From Paraphysoderma sedebokerense (taxonomy: Eukaryota > Blastocladiomycota > Physodermatomycetes > Physodermatales > Physodermataceae), in the NCBI GenBank assembly GCA_025602915.1, contig JAHLJZ010000051.1, positions 62,001-126,000 of the forward strand: a stretch of 64,000 nucleotides of DNA, read 5' to 3'. Within the stretch, counting starts at the first letter, position 1. Every line of letters begins with the position of its first letter. The translations under genes and the position numbers were made by a program. The notes beneath the pieces were generated by a model. That model did not search any database. It saw nothing but the letters and a program-made list of their open reading frames with translations, and was not told the DNA's origin. This document shows positions 23,501 to 35,119 of the stretch, one piece after another.

Positions 23501-24367
23501 TCAGCAGGGTTCAGAATTCGGAGCGCTGTTCGGAAAAGTTGCTGATAATATGCCTGTTGTGACGGACGGAGAAGGGGGTGAATTTGTTGCCGCTTGTATC
23601 GAGCAGTGCCCATCATTATCACAGAGGCTGAGCCGGTCGCCGGTAATGGACGGTGAATCTCCATCACTCGACATAGAATCGCAGGTTGATTCGGTGTTCA
23701 CTTCGTTATCCATCCTATCTTCTACACTGACCGCAATCTCATCTTGCCTGATATTAGACTCTGAGTTGCTTTCATCCTCCGGGTCCGTATGAGAATCTTG
23801 AAGGGGTACCGGATATAATTCATCATACTTTGGTAATATTGACCCAGTCTCTTCTTCCACAGGTATCGGAGACAGTTGTCCTGTATCTCCAATTTCCACA
23901 ATCGTAAAATCACTTTCATGAGCCCCACTCATAGATCTTTCAGCGGCTTCTACCTCCCTTGTCGAATTGTTGATGTCAACAATCCCATTGCCGTCGTATC
24001 TCGGTAACGTGTCGTGACTATCTGTACTCAATCTCCGCCGTTCCGAACAGGCGACATAAGACATCGGCAATTCTCGAAGCCTGTAATGCATAGACTCTAT
24101 TCCGTGGCGTTCAACTCTAATGACTTCCATTACACTAGCTCCAGCGTTATTTGATCTTGGCCTTGTTCCAGTAAAATTGCCATTTCTGGGAGGACGAGTT
24201 GAATTCGAACGGGCAGTCTGACGAGCATTGCGGCGACGTTTAGCGTAGCATTTTCTGACGGCGAGACAAATTAGGCAAACAAAAACTATAATGAAGACAG
24301 CTGATAGGATAACGTAAGGACTAAAGATTACTGAAATAGGAGTGTGCCGCTGAGCTGAGTCGGGCAT
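23501..24367 (-). CDS. Unrecognised small type I-like single-TM protein with acidic Ser-rich tail
   Basis: A single-exon gene of 288 residues. After about 12 residues comes a strong TM helix (about 13-36, YVILSAVFIIVFVCLICLAV) followed at once by a basic stop-transfer cluster (RKCYAKRRR), so the long tail is predicted cytosolic. The tail is rich in Ser, Glu and Asp and carries two short tyrosine motifs, LPRYDG and LPKYDELYPVP, which resemble the L/PPxY sites bound by WW domains of Nedd4/Rsp5 ligases. There is no signal peptide. I do not recognise the family. A role as a membrane adaptor recruiting a ubiquitin ligase is inference from the PY-like motifs only. The gene is divergent from the deubiquitinase gene to its right. 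Confidence 0.7.
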   Translation of the reverse strand: MPDSAQRHTPISVIFSPYVILSAVFIIVFVCLICLAVRKCYAKRRRNARQTARSNSTRPPRNGNFTGTRPRSNNAGASVMEVIRVERHGIESMHYRLRELPMSYVACSERRRLSTDSHDTLPRYDGNGIVDINNSTREVEAAERSMSGAHESDFTIVEIGDTGQLSPIPVEEETGSILPKYDELYPVPLQDSHTDPEDESNSESNIRQDEIAVSVEDRMDNEVNTESTCDSMSSDGDSPSITGDRLSLCDNDGHCSIQAATNSPPSPSVTTGILSATFPNSAPNSEPC

Positions 24368-25543
24368 TTTAGCTTTCTTTTTTAGTAAACTTTCTCTCGC
24401 GGAAATATCTATAAGGGAGTTTCCCTGTCTGTAGTGTTACTGATGGGATCTGTATATGGCGATCGAAAGATAACACTTGAAAGATGTGGGATATTGGAGA
24501 AATGAATTTTATGCAAAGTCCGAGTTGCGTTATCGGAGTGAATAAAACGGGGCCGCAAGTGGGGCGGTAGCGAGAGGAAGTTGCAGCTGTTAGTAATTGA
24601 TCAAAAGACTAACGAAAAGAATGAATTGACCAGAAGAATACGGTTCTGGTTAGAAAGATTGAATCATGGTTGTCGAATCAACAAAAGCATAAACAGGTAT
24701 GCATGGGAGTTTGTGGTCGGATGAGAGTGAAAGGACAGAGGCCTTTTTACCCGAGCGCTATGAAATCACAACAGTACCACAACCGGCAGCACCCAGCAAG
24801 ACAGAACGTCAAGAAAAGCAATCATACCTCAGCGTCTGAATGTCGGAGTTCGTTTATATCCTTTTCCCTTTGTTATAGATGCGAATCGTATCCGAACGAG
24901 AAATCTTTTTCCCTCTATGCATAGACAGAGTTCTCAGGGAGGAACAATTGGTCACGTGGACATTCCCTCTTCTTGTGCTACTCTGCGGATTGGATTTGAA
25001 ATTAATATTAAATATGAATATTGCGAGATAAATAAATATATAAAATAGTGCTATTTAGGAAATTATGCTAATGCTAGATGAGTTTTAGAATGCACTTTAC
25101 GACACGACTATCTGGTATTCATCAATTAACACAGTATTGGGGCCATCACTGAGTAATCATTGGTGATGAATAACAAAGTTTTGTGCTTTTTCTTTTAAAA
25201 TTAGTTTATTGCGACATAATAAATGACACTAAATCGGCCATCTTGAATGTCCTTATTGATATAAATTTGCTCGAAAATAGTCCATATATTGGTTATATCT
25301 GTTTATTTTTCCTATGATTGAATTGAAGCATGAATTCTATATTAATAAGCAGAAATCTATGAATTGCAACACATATCATTCTCGTCTAATTCCGTCCCAA
25401 ATAATAGAATTCCAATGTTCCAAGTCGCCATTCCCCCGGCTCCTCGTTCCTCTTCCCGAGTCAAAAGATTAAAATTGTCCCTCGCTCGTCCGCATCTTTC
25501 TGTTATTTCTGTACATATCATTTGCAACATTCAGAGCATCGCT
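24368..25543. other. Divergent intergenic region with E-box
   Basis: About 1.2 kb separates two divergent genes. It contains CACGTG at 24953-24958. An in-frame ATG upstream of the deubiquitinase start (25415) is possible, but the intervening sequence reads as an Arg/Ser-rich leader. Nothing else recognised. Confidence 0.45.
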
Positions 25544-28500
25544 ATGCGGCCGCAATCTCAATCCTCGTCTTCCTCGTCGGCAAAGAACGATTCCTCAAAG
25601 CAACCTTCGGGCCCGCAAAAGGTCATTGACCAGCTAAATCTAAAAGCCAAAGTGCCTACGGATTCTACGTATACCTTCAAAACATGGTGTTCCAGCGCTA
25701 CAAAGTTGATATTGCAGGTAGGTTTTTACTATACAGTTTAACTGCGTCTCAAATTGTAAACTGTGTGCTTCCTGTCGACAAGTGTCATGTCTGGATGTAT
25801 CCAAATTAAAGAATAGTCGGCCACAGTCAAAATGCGTCTGCACCAAATGTTAAGAGTTGGTGTGGATAACCCGCAGTAGACCCATTAAGATGGGATTCTC
25901 ACTTCATCGTTTAGTAACCTTCTACAAAATGTATTTACCATGGTTCTAATGCTATTAAAACACAGGCCGATACACACTATGCGTTGAAACAGTACGAAGA
26001 TGCTTATGTGATGTATACAAAAGCGCTGAGGTATGTGTTGGATAACTCTATGTCGCTAATGATTCATACAAGTGAATTCTTTCATATTCAGGAAGTTTAA
26101 ATATGCTGTAAGGATGATATTAACTAGCTTCTGATTGATACGCAGCATTATCGTGGAAATAATACCGAAACATAAGAATTACTCCAAGAATGACCCGACT
26201 TACAAAAGTTTGAGTCAGGTTTGTGGTCTCACTATTACTGTTTGTCACCGTATATCAGACTGATAAACTGGTTTAATTCATCGAACCGCCATTGCTTTTG
26301 TAATATAGAAAGCAATACCCATACTCGATAAAGTTGAAAGTATCAAGTCGCAAATATTGGACGGAACTTATAAAGTGAAAGAACCGAACCCGACACCTGA
26401 CTTATCCTCTCAGACCTCAAAATTACCCAACACCTCGTCTCTCTCAAAGAATCCAAACCAAACTGCACTCCAAGTATCAACATCAGCCGTTGACGGGCCA
26501 CCTCCCCCTCCTCGGTCTTCCTCCATATCTAAAGCGAGTTCCCCAGGGCCGGTTTCTCCTTATGGTGCTGAGTTACCGGTACTATCGCGGACAGGATTGC
26601 CATTAGGTTTCGGCTCATCTACCGCCGCCGCCGGTGTTCCAATTATTCGAAGACCGAATAATGTAAACAAAGAGAATGTGGTAATGAATCGATCTGTAAT
26701 GGATCTCGTAAGTTGATTTATCGTTATTTGTCTCTGTTTCTGCTTGGAAGATTTGTTTTTTGCAAGGTATACGGGTATAATTTGCAGGATATATTAACAC
26801 ATTTCGCTACAGTTTCAATCCAATACGTCAGGCCGCAATATCCAATCCATGGCTTCCTACAAACTTTCACCTTCCCTCCGTGATCCTAGTCAACCTTCAT
26901 CTTCATCTTACAATGCATACACATTGCCGTCTGAGCGACGTTCTTCGAAAGCTTCGATTTTCGATAACCCTTACAACGGCTTTATTCAACAGTCCACCCC
27001 TTCCGCCATCTCGAAACCCTCGTCAACTCTCTCAAAACCCTCAATCAGTTACCCTTCACTTCGACAAAACTCATCAACTGAACTCGGCGCTTCTTCCCTC
27101 ACCTCCTCATCGATGTATCCTTTCCTCGCTACACCGCAGCAACCGCCTCTACCACCAAAAGCCTCTCTTCCGCCGCGCATCAAAACTCGTTCAAATTCCG
27201 CCGGCGATATCAATCCAAGTATCTCATTCCCACCACATCTGCCACCGAAACCGAATCGTATGCTAGCCTCGCCTTCTTCTTCTTCGCATAATATCAATGG
27301 AACCGGAGCAGCTTTATCTATTGCGTCTCCCTTGTTGGAAAACAGATTTCATCCATCGGAAAGTCGTTTTAGCGGGTTAGCAACGGGTAGTGTCGGGATT
27401 ACAGGGTTAAAGAATATGGGAAATACTTGTTACTTCAATTCTATAGTGCAGTGTCTTAACGGAACCTTACCGTTATCGAGATATTTTTTGAGTAGGTTTC
27501 TTTATTATCGTCTTGTGAAATTGACTGGGCTTATGACTAATGTCATACGTTCACATAAGGCGGTAGTTTCAAAAAACATATCAATAGGGAGAATCCGTTG
27601 GGAACGAAGGGTGCCCTAGCCGTTGCGTTTGCGGAATTGATAAGAACACTATGGTCCAGTAGTCAAGATACTTTTGTAGTTCCTATCAAATTTCGGGTAT
27701 TTTTGGCTTTCCTTCCTAAGCAATATTTTTTTTTTTTTCAGCGATGTTTTAACGATGTGACGAATCTCTTTTTTGGTCTGCAATGACTATAGGATGCTAT
27801 CGGCACACTCCACACTCAATTTTCGACATCCGACCAGCAAGATTCGCAAGAATTTCTGGCATTCCTTTTAGACGGCCTGCATGAAGATTTAAAACTTCCG
27901 CCTGCATCGTCTACACCGCCGCCAGAGATTCCCGACGAAGAATTTGAAAAGTTACCGGCTCATATTGCAGCCGAAGAAGCTTGGAAGAGATATATGTTCA
28001 AAAATAGCAGTTTTGTGGTACAATTGTTTATGGGTCAATTGAGGAGTAGATTGTCTTGCTTGACTTGTGGAAAGGTAATTTCATTTGCTTTATATCGCGC
28101 GCAAAGAAAATCTATTGACGTGAAGAACTTCTGTGAATGTAATAGACGTCGACGAGTTACAATCCGTTCATGTACCTATCGATACCGGTGATAAAAGGCA
28201 ATAGAGTAGATTTGGGTGACTGTTTGGATGAATTTTTGCGAGAGGAGATACTGGAGGGAAGCGATGCTTGGTATGTTGTCGTTTCTGGAATTCGCTTTCA
28301 CTTTGGTTCATCCGATTTTAAACCACTCATTTGCCACAAATGATAGGCATTGCTCCAATTGTCGCACAACCCGCCGATCCACAAAATCTTTAACATTATC
28401 GAAACTTCCCGACATTCTTCTTATCCATCTGAAGCGATTCAGTTTCCAAGGTCCCTTCCGAAACAAGTTGGACACTTTGGTGGATTTCCCTGTTAAAGGG

Positions 28501-28828
28501 TTAGATTTGAATTTGTATTTAGGGTACCCTGAGAAAACTGGGCCCTGGATTTATGATTTGTATGCAGTGAGTAACCATTTTGGAGGACTAGACGGTGGTC
28601 ATTGTACGTTGTGATTCTCTGTTTTTCCAAACAATCCTGTGATGTATGTTGTCTAACCTTACTCTATTTTTATTCGATCTAGATACGGCGGTAGTTCAGA
28701 ATAGGGTGCTTCAAAAATGGCATTATTTTGATGATACGAGGGTATCAGTGTGTAATAGCGAGGAACAGGTGGTGACGAAAGCGGCGTATAATTTGTTTTA
28801 TGTCCGGAGGAGTGTTGATGTGAATTAA
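25544..28828 (+). CDS. Ubiquitin carboxyl-terminal hydrolase, USP8/Doa4 (Ubp4) type
   Basis: A cysteine protease (peptidase C19) that removes ubiquitin. USP8/Doa4 members act on endosomal ESCRT cargo. Ten exons (25544-25717, 25966-26030, 26146-26218, 26309-26707, 26813-27491, 27560-27696, 27793-28074, 28146-28270, 28347-28603, 28683-28828) join in phase to 778 residues. An N-terminal MIT/USP8-dimer-like helical region ([28 protein letters not shown]) is followed by about 200 residues of Ser/Pro-rich linker. The catalytic core has the Cys box [32 protein letters not shown], a zinc site with the second CxxC in [15 protein letters not shown], the His box GGLDGGHYTA and YFDDTRV. All catalytic residues are present. 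The start could alternatively be an ATG at 25415; 25544 gives a normal leader. A rhodanese domain, found in some relatives, is absent. Confidence 0.93.
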
Positions 28829-29167
28829 ATAAAAAAAGCAAGCGATGGTCGTTGGGGGTGTCGGTTGTCCCGAGTCAATACAAGTAGTGATGAATGGTGG
28901 CGGCAAAAGAGGGAATCTAGATTCTAGACTAGATGCGCCACAGTTTGGAAGTGTTCTAGAAGGATCGGAGGTGTGGCTTGACTCGTGTGGCGCCGTCGAC
29001 GCGTTCTGCTTCACTTTGAATGCGCTTTGCATCACTCGACAGATTACCCTCCCTCGCGCTTCCGCAAATGTAGAACTACTAAGAAACTGTATTCACAAGA
29101 TACAGATAGTTATAAATCTACTCTCTACGTCAGATTATATCCCAGAGATAACCAAGCAACAGCCATT
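28829..29167. other. Intergenic, nothing recognised
   Basis: The stretch between the deubiquitinase stop and the next plus-strand ATG presumably holds a 3' UTR and a promoter. It contains the restriction-like palindrome tctagattctaga near 28917 and no convincing ORF. Confidence 0.4.
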
Positions 29168-31337
29168 ATGTGCTCCATAGAACAGCATCCTGTGCCGCTG
29201 GCCCCTTTGCCCGGCCACGCCTCTGTCAACAACAGGTATACTTTGATATCTTGTGCTTGTATCTTTAGATCAGAAGAATACGGGATTCTTTCTCTTAAGT
29301 TGTTGTTATGTTTATGCAGACTGTGTATAGACGACTATACGTTAGATCCACTATATGTTAGTTACTGACAACTGCTCTTGCTCTCTTAATGATACTAATA
29401 TTCTCTACAAATCATTGGCCTTTACCATCAGCCCAAATCAGCTGTATCCATACTTTCCAGTCTCCAATTTCAATCCTTACCTCACATCATGCCCAGAAAA
29501 CTATCAAGATTTCATACCGCCGAAAAACTGTCCAGCTCGGCCCGTACTCTCTGGTGTTGTATCTTTTACTCAGCCAACGGCCGCATCAACAAGTGCAACC
29601 AGAGCAACGATCGACCACACTAGAGCTTTGCTCGCATACCAAGAAAACCAAATCTCTCCTTCCATTTTACGTCGGAAATCGTCTACTTGTGGTACCCTTT
29701 CCTTAAAGATCAACTCACCAAATGTGATCTTTCCACTAAAAGACCCCTGTCATCGTTCGGATCAGAATCACTCTTCATCATCGGACTTTGAAAACACAGT
29801 GCATGCAGTGGCTAATATTATCGATAACAAGTTGTACAAAGCTATGCATTCTACGCTGGAAGAATATTTTAAGAGTGTGTGGAAGATCAGTCGAAGTCAG
29901 GTGTATAGAATCATGACTTGCGATAAAGTTTTGCAGGTAAAATTTTTCTCTAACTCTCAATCATTCTTTAATATAAGAATCTAAATGATAAATATCTTGT
30001 TTGATTCTGTTGTCTTTTATTCTTGTCTGAATGAACAATCTTGGTCATCCTTGGGCGCGCAGCAACTTTCAAACTTTCCAGTCCGCCCTCAATCTGAGCG
30101 TTTGTGTCGAGTCCTACATCGGACAACGGCGTCCACCCCGGAGAGGTTGAACGATTTATGGAGGGAAGTTCTGAGAATGGTTTCGCTCAATAGAATCTAC
30201 AGAATTAAAAGTTCAGTCGAAGCCGAATGGAAAGATCTGGAAGACATTACACCGAAGCTTGTGGAACGAGTTTGGAAGATTATGGAAGAAGGGCTCACGA
30301 AAAGAAAACATGAGGACGACGATGAAGTTATAGTAAAATGCGAGCAGCCGACACCAAAAGTATTCATTGATTCTCCCGACGTAACTATTGCATCGCTTCC
30401 TCAATTATCAAATACCCCACACTTCGACCTCTCCAATATTTCGTGCCCAAATTCTCCATTGACAACCCCTGCAACATCACCCGCTCTCAAGAACTTTCCT
30501 AATGCAACTGGTGAAATTACCAACCCGAATTACTTTCAGTTTGAATGCTCTCCTTATCTCTCTTCCACGCCCTCGTTAGGAGGAAACTCTCCTTACCTCC
30601 CTACTCCAGTCGAATTGACATTCGATTTACCAACGGATGCTACGCTGACGAAATTCCAATCGCCGTTGATACCAAAGTCCAACCCACGATCATTAACTCT
30701 TTCAAACTGTTTTGATTCTTCTTTAAACAAGAAATCAGAAACAGGTATAGAAAATGAGACTTGGGAACCAACATGGAACGACAGCCTCATATGCCAGACC
30801 TCGGATTATCCATTTTGTCTCGATATGGACGCATTGTCAAAATTGACCATGTCGATTTCACCGTCTAATTCTTCATTTGATCCTATCAGTAAAGACTGTT
30901 GTGATAAATTAGAGAACGCGACCAACAACAAATCAAACAGTAGAAATGACACCATTCAATCTGGTGTTTCGAATATCGACTCTCATGCTAACAAACATTG
31001 TAATCTTACCGCCCATCCCTCCCTGATAAAACCACCAACGGAAGCGGACGGTGTGGTATCTCTCCAAAACTCTAATACGGAAGTTACCAACACCTCACCC
31101 ATCCACAACCAGTGTTCAACAACCTCAACAAACTACTCGAAACCTCCAGTATACATTGAAATCGAGTTCTCTACGTCCCCTGATTCAACTGAAATCGCTA
31201 AAGCGCATTCAGGACCCACCATCGTTCGTTCTCCGAATCTTGGTACAGGATGTTCACATGTAATGAGACCTCAAATTAAATCGTACTTTTCATGTGCAGA
31301 GAGGGAAGGGTATATTTGTACCCTAGAGAATTTGTGA
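29168..31337 (+). CDS. Putative regulator with 'SRSQVYR' helix-turn-helix-like module (copy 1)
   Basis: Exons 29168-29235, 29432-29936 and 30063-31337 join in phase to 615 residues. The conserved core (about 155-250) is LYKAMHSTLEEYFKSVWKIS, RSQVYRIMTCDKVLQQL, PQSERLCRVL and LNDLWREVL. Its layout matches a bacterial and phage module of the form 'T-x-E-E-Y-C...WG-x-SR-x-x-A-Y-R-L-I-x-A-x-x-V', then a conserved 'P-x-x-E-x-x-x-R-P-L' stretch, found in ParB-like and phage proteins and thought to bind DNA. The remainder is a low-complexity Ser/Thr/Asn/Pro-rich tail typical of transcription factors. A paralogue lies on the opposite strand at 51087-53481 and has an intron at the same place in the core. 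DNA binding is inference; no catalytic motif is seen. Confidence 0.75.
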
Positions 31338-31753
31338 GTGACGTGGTACTTGAAATTGTGCTTGGTTAAAGATAAAATGTGAGCAATACACAACAACTTG
31401 TAAATAGATTCGGTTCTAGTCGTATCACTCATTTTGGGAATCATTTTTGCATTCAGCTCATGTCATCCTTGGCGTTGGATTAGTTAGTTCATCCAATTGT
31501 TGTATCTATCTTATCTACAACGTCTCTGATTTAATCGTTTTTTGAGAAGAAACTGGTGGAAAGATTGTCCAGGGTAGACGATTAATAAACATAATTCAAT
31601 ACGATCCATCATGGTGATGTTGATTCGGTCTGATGTTATTCATTCATATAGAACCCATTTTATTTAAATTTTCAATCGAAGATATCTATATAAATTAAGA
31701 TCAATCAATTCCAAAAAAAAAACCAAAAGCAAGTCGTGCAAAAACGATTCCGG
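31338..31753. other. Convergent 3' flanks
   Basis: AT-rich region between two converging genes. Likely 3' UTRs, nothing else recognised. Confidence 0.4.
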
Positions 31754-32470
31754 TTAATCTTGAGTTTCTGTACATGACGAAAATACCAAAACATACTTAA
31801 ACAGCCACTGTTTCCAATGTGATAACCTTGAGTATACAGTTTCACCTTGACTGGATCGGTACAAATCTGTGTAATGTGATGGAGAATCGGGTGGAGATAG
31901 GAGTCGAGGGGACAGAGGGTACTGTTGTCGTCAAGAGATAAAAGATTTGTTCAGGTTAACAGAGAATGAAAATTGTTGAAAAAAACAAAAGGGAGAACGA
32001 AAAAGTCAAGTCCTGAGCAACAGGATTCTTTGCAATTTCTGAGTTCAGATTTTAGATGGCAATTTGAAAGCACATTGGAGATGAAGTACAGTACATTTCG
32101 ATGTTTGAAGTCACAAAAATATAAAAAGAATCAAACCAACACAAACCTTCTTCATAGCTTCCCCACTCACCAATTTTTCCAACGCTCTAGCTTCCCTCCA
32201 CCCCTTCTGAACTATCCTTTCCAACTCCTGCGTATCCACAGCTACCCCACCATTCTTCAATTCCGCCGAACTTATCTCCCCACCTTGCGCTGTAACATTC
32301 CTGTACTTTCCAAATTGCGAGGCAATATTATCGTGGACATGATTCCTTAAACTTCGTTTAGGTCGAGTCGGTTCCGGCGGGATGAGATGGGACAGTCGAA
32401 GAAGAGTACGATAGAGGGTTGTGATGGAACTTAATGTTGCTGGAGGGGTACCGGATGTGGGTGGGCGCAT
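31754..32470 (-). CDS. Small LYR-motif-like protein
   Basis: Exon 1 (32470-32147) encodes 108 residues. A phase-0 intron ending gacaacag leads to exon 2 (31921-31754), for 163 residues in all. Near the N-terminus, ITTLYRTLLRLSHLI has the L-Y-R tripeptide and spacing of the Complex1_LYR superfamily, followed by RSLRNHVHDNIASQFGKYRN, which fits the R...F pattern further along the LYR three-helix fold. LYR proteins are small mitochondrial assembly factors or subunits that bind acyl carrier protein. Exon 2 (SPRLLSPPDSPSHYTDLYRS and onward) is less certain; without splicing the frame stops 11 codons after the donor. The family is tentative. Confidence 0.5.
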
Positions 32471-33073
32471 TGGAATTTAGATGAATGAGTTGTCGGGAAT
32501 TGAAAAATTATGGAGTGGTTGAGAGAGAGTGGAAGATGATTTTCTGACTAAAGAAATTTGAAGTGGTTGGCCACAATCGGTCGAAATCACGGTATTTCTG
32601 AATCGTCAAAAATCTTAATGCTTCCTACGTCATTCATTAACAATCCCAGAGTTTCGCATTTTAATAATTGACGCTAGCAAATCTTATTTTAATCTATATT
32701 TTGAATGGTGATTTCCATAGAAAGGGACCAGTTTTAACGGATCAAATTGATGGCAATATGAATTCATTTTGATTTATTTAAAAAGTCCATCTATCTATTC
32801 ATTTATCATAAATCTATACAATTCTATCTGTTTATTTGAATGAACAGGTATAATTATCACCGCAATGCACAATTCCCTTTTGTCATTCTGTAATTTGTCT
32901 ATATCGGAGTTGTGTTTATATCAATCACGTGCCTGTTGCGCCTTATTGCCACCACAAATTCATGAAGGAATGTCACAGTAGAAATTCAAACGAAGTATTA
33001 TTGAGAGTGACGTTGTTAGTTCGATTGAATAGTATCGAAAACATTCTTCTCTTAAGTAATTGCAAAATCTAAT
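32471..33073. other. Divergent promoter region with E-box
   Basis: Holds the promoters of the small minus-strand gene and the rhodanese gene. CACGTG at 32926-32931 lies 143 bp upstream of the rhodanese ATG. Nothing else recognised. Confidence 0.45.
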
Positions 33074-35119
33074 ATGACAGTTTCCCTCACGGCCTCGCAA
33101 CTTCAAAAATTCGCTCGTGCAAAAGCAGTCAAAAAGGCTTTATTATCATCCGTTACCGAAGAATCTAGTAACAACTTGGCAACATCTTCCGTCGATAAAT
33201 CGTACCAATGTAATCTGTGTAGTCGGTCCTTTGACGCTCTCAATTTGATTGCCAGACATTTGCATGAACAACATATTCAGGTACTCGATAATTATTATAC
33301 CCAATACTTAAATGAATATTCTCCGACCTCCGAGGCCTCTGGTTTTATTTCCAATAACAAAAATGATGTTTCTACATCTGTTAAAAGTGATGCCTTTGAA
33401 ACGGATCATTGTAAATATACTGCTCGACGAGTTCCAAAGTTATCCTCCGATCCGGTATCTACGAATTGTTGTTGTCCAAAGTCGTCTGGATTCGTCATTT
33501 TATTTTACAAGTATACCCGTATTTCCGAACCTTTTGTTTCAGCTCAAAAATTGGAATCATTGTGCCTGCGATTAAAACTGACTGGGAAAATCAGAGTTGC
33601 AGTTGAAGGATTGAATGTCACATTGGCCGGGGACAAGAGACATGTGAATACATTTGTGAGAGAGATCTTAGATTGGGATTGTTTTTCAGAGGAAAGTTTC
33701 GATTTGAACGCAAAGCAAGACGTAAATATGGATATTTTCAACGATAAACAAATTCGGGACTTTTTCAAACCGACACCTGGATGTACTCATGCCTTTCCGA
33801 ATCTGTCGGTGAGAGTGGTAGAAGAAATATGTCCATTAGGTGCGCCAGAGCTTCAGCCGATGAAATTGAAGTCGTCAAATTCGTCAAATCTACCGTCAGA
33901 TTCCTTGCCCTCATTGAGCGATTCTAAAGATGGAAATCCACAACCGCTACAGCAGAAGTACGATTCCATTAATGGTGGCCATCTTTCCCCGGCGGATTGG
34001 CACTCTATTCTGTCTAATTTATACTCTTCCGACGCATCAGATACTCTCCAATCGTCTACGTCCGAAACTCCGTACCATCCACTGATGCAACAACTCAACC
34101 TGACATCCGACGAAGTTCTATTGATAGATACCAGAAATTATTATGAATCGCAGCTCGGCAAATTTGTCAACGCGGTGACACCGAATATTCGTAAATTTGG
34201 AAGTTGGAAGACATGGGTGGATGAATACTTGATTCCGAATGTTTTGGACTCTTCAAATTCTCCAAGCGGTTCAGGTGCCAATGGTAGAAGGCTTGACTGT
34301 TTAAATGATGGCGCTTCCCAAACAGATTCAAATAGTAAAGCGGAGAAGAAACCTAAAAAAGTGAAGGCTATATTAAGTTATTGCACTGGCGGTATTCGAT
34401 GTGAAAAAGCAACAGAGTACGTTCGAGAAAAGTTACGGGAAGTCACTTTATCAAACTCAACAGACAATAGTGCCTCTAGTCATGAGTGTGATTCAACCGA
34501 TTCAAAATCAACGACACAGTCAATTGATGTCGCTCCTATACCAGTATATCAACTTGCAGGAGGAATTGATCGATATTTAGCTTGGGTTGCCGACGAACTC
34601 AAGAATAAGAGTCAAATGACCGAGAAACCGTCTTCGTTGTTTCTGGGCAAAAATTATGTCTTTGACTCCAGAGTATCGGTTGGTCTGGAAGATTATTTAG
34701 GAGCCGAGGGTTCTTGTCCTCCCTCCTTGCCATCCGACTTACCAGCATCTGGCGTCGACGTTGAGCATCAGACACCTTTGAAAGCTACTACTGTTATTTC
34801 TCGGTGTAAATTTTGTGACACAAAGTCGACAAATTATCTCAAATGTAGCGCCGTCGGATGTCATCTGTTATTCATATGTTGCGAACAATGTGCATCTGGC
34901 TCTGCTCCTCTCGAATTAGAGTCAACATTATCCGAGGATGCGGCCAGTCTGATTGAGAGGAGCGATAATGCTACGGTCTACTGCTGCGACAGATGTAAAG
35001 ATTGGGATGTAACGAACAGGGCAAAATTTGACAAGATGGGACGAACCGCAAAGGTGAAGCGAGGAATCTGTGAATGCGAAGAGAGGAGGAAAGAATTTGG
35101 CTGGGTATTCAACGGGTAA
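33074..35119 (+). CDS. TSTD2: TSTD2-like rhodanese / tRNA uridine hydroxylase (TrhO/UPF0176) family protein
   Basis: A single exon encoding 681 residues. An N-terminal C2H2 zinc finger (C46, C49, H62, H67: CNLCSRSF...RHLHEQH) precedes the UPF0176 N-terminal domain (VILFYKYTRISEPF, KIRVAVEGLNVTLAGD). A rhodanese domain follows, with LLIDTRNYYESQLGKF, the active-site loop SYCTGGIRCEKATEY (Cys437) and VYQLAGGIDRYLAWV. The C-terminus has paired Cys motifs (CKFCDTKS, CCDRCKDWD) suggesting a zinc cluster. Bacterial TrhO proteins with this CTGGIRC loop hydroxylate U34 of tRNA, and animal TSTD2 has the same core. Compared with bacterial forms the rhodanese domain carries Ser/Asn-rich insertions. Localisation is not predictable; no signal or TM is seen. 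Confidence 0.9.
   Translation: MTVSLTASQLQKFARAKAVKKALLSSVTEESSNNLATSSVDKSYQCNLCSRSFDALNLIARHLHEQHIQVLDNYYTQYLNEYSPTSEASGFISNNKNDVSTSVKSDAFETDHCKYTARRVPKLSSDPVSTNCCCPKSSGFVILFYKYTRISEPFVSAQKLESLCLRLKLTGKIRVAVEGLNVTLAGDKRHVNTFVREILDWDCFSEESFDLNAKQDVNMDIFNDKQIRDFFKPTPGCTHAFPNLSVRVVEEICPLGAPELQPMKLKSSNSSNLPSDSLPSLSDSKDGNPQPLQQKYDSINGGHLSPADWHSILSNLYSSDASDTLQSSTSETPYHPLMQQLNLTSDEVLLIDTRNYYESQLGKFVNAVTPNIRKFGSWKTWVDEYLIPNVLDSSNSPSGSGANGRRLDCLNDGASQTDSNSKAEKKPKKVKAILSYCTGGIRCEKATEYVREKLREVTLSNSTDNSASSHECDSTDSKSTTQSIDVAPIPVYQLAGGIDRYLAWVADELKNKSQMTEKPSSLFLGKNYVFDSRVSVGLEDYLGAEGSCPPSLPSDLPASGVDVEHQTPLKATTVISRCKFCDTKSTNYLKCSAVGCHLLFICCEQCASGSAPLELESTLSEDAASLIERSDNATVYCCDRCKDWDVTNRAKFDKMGRTAKVKRGICECEERRKEFGWVFNG

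Noticed and set aside
26031-26145. A small exon (KFKYA) in the deubiquitinase
   Set aside because: Including it breaks the frame; joining 26030 directly to 26146 gives the expected [10 protein letters not shown] sequence.
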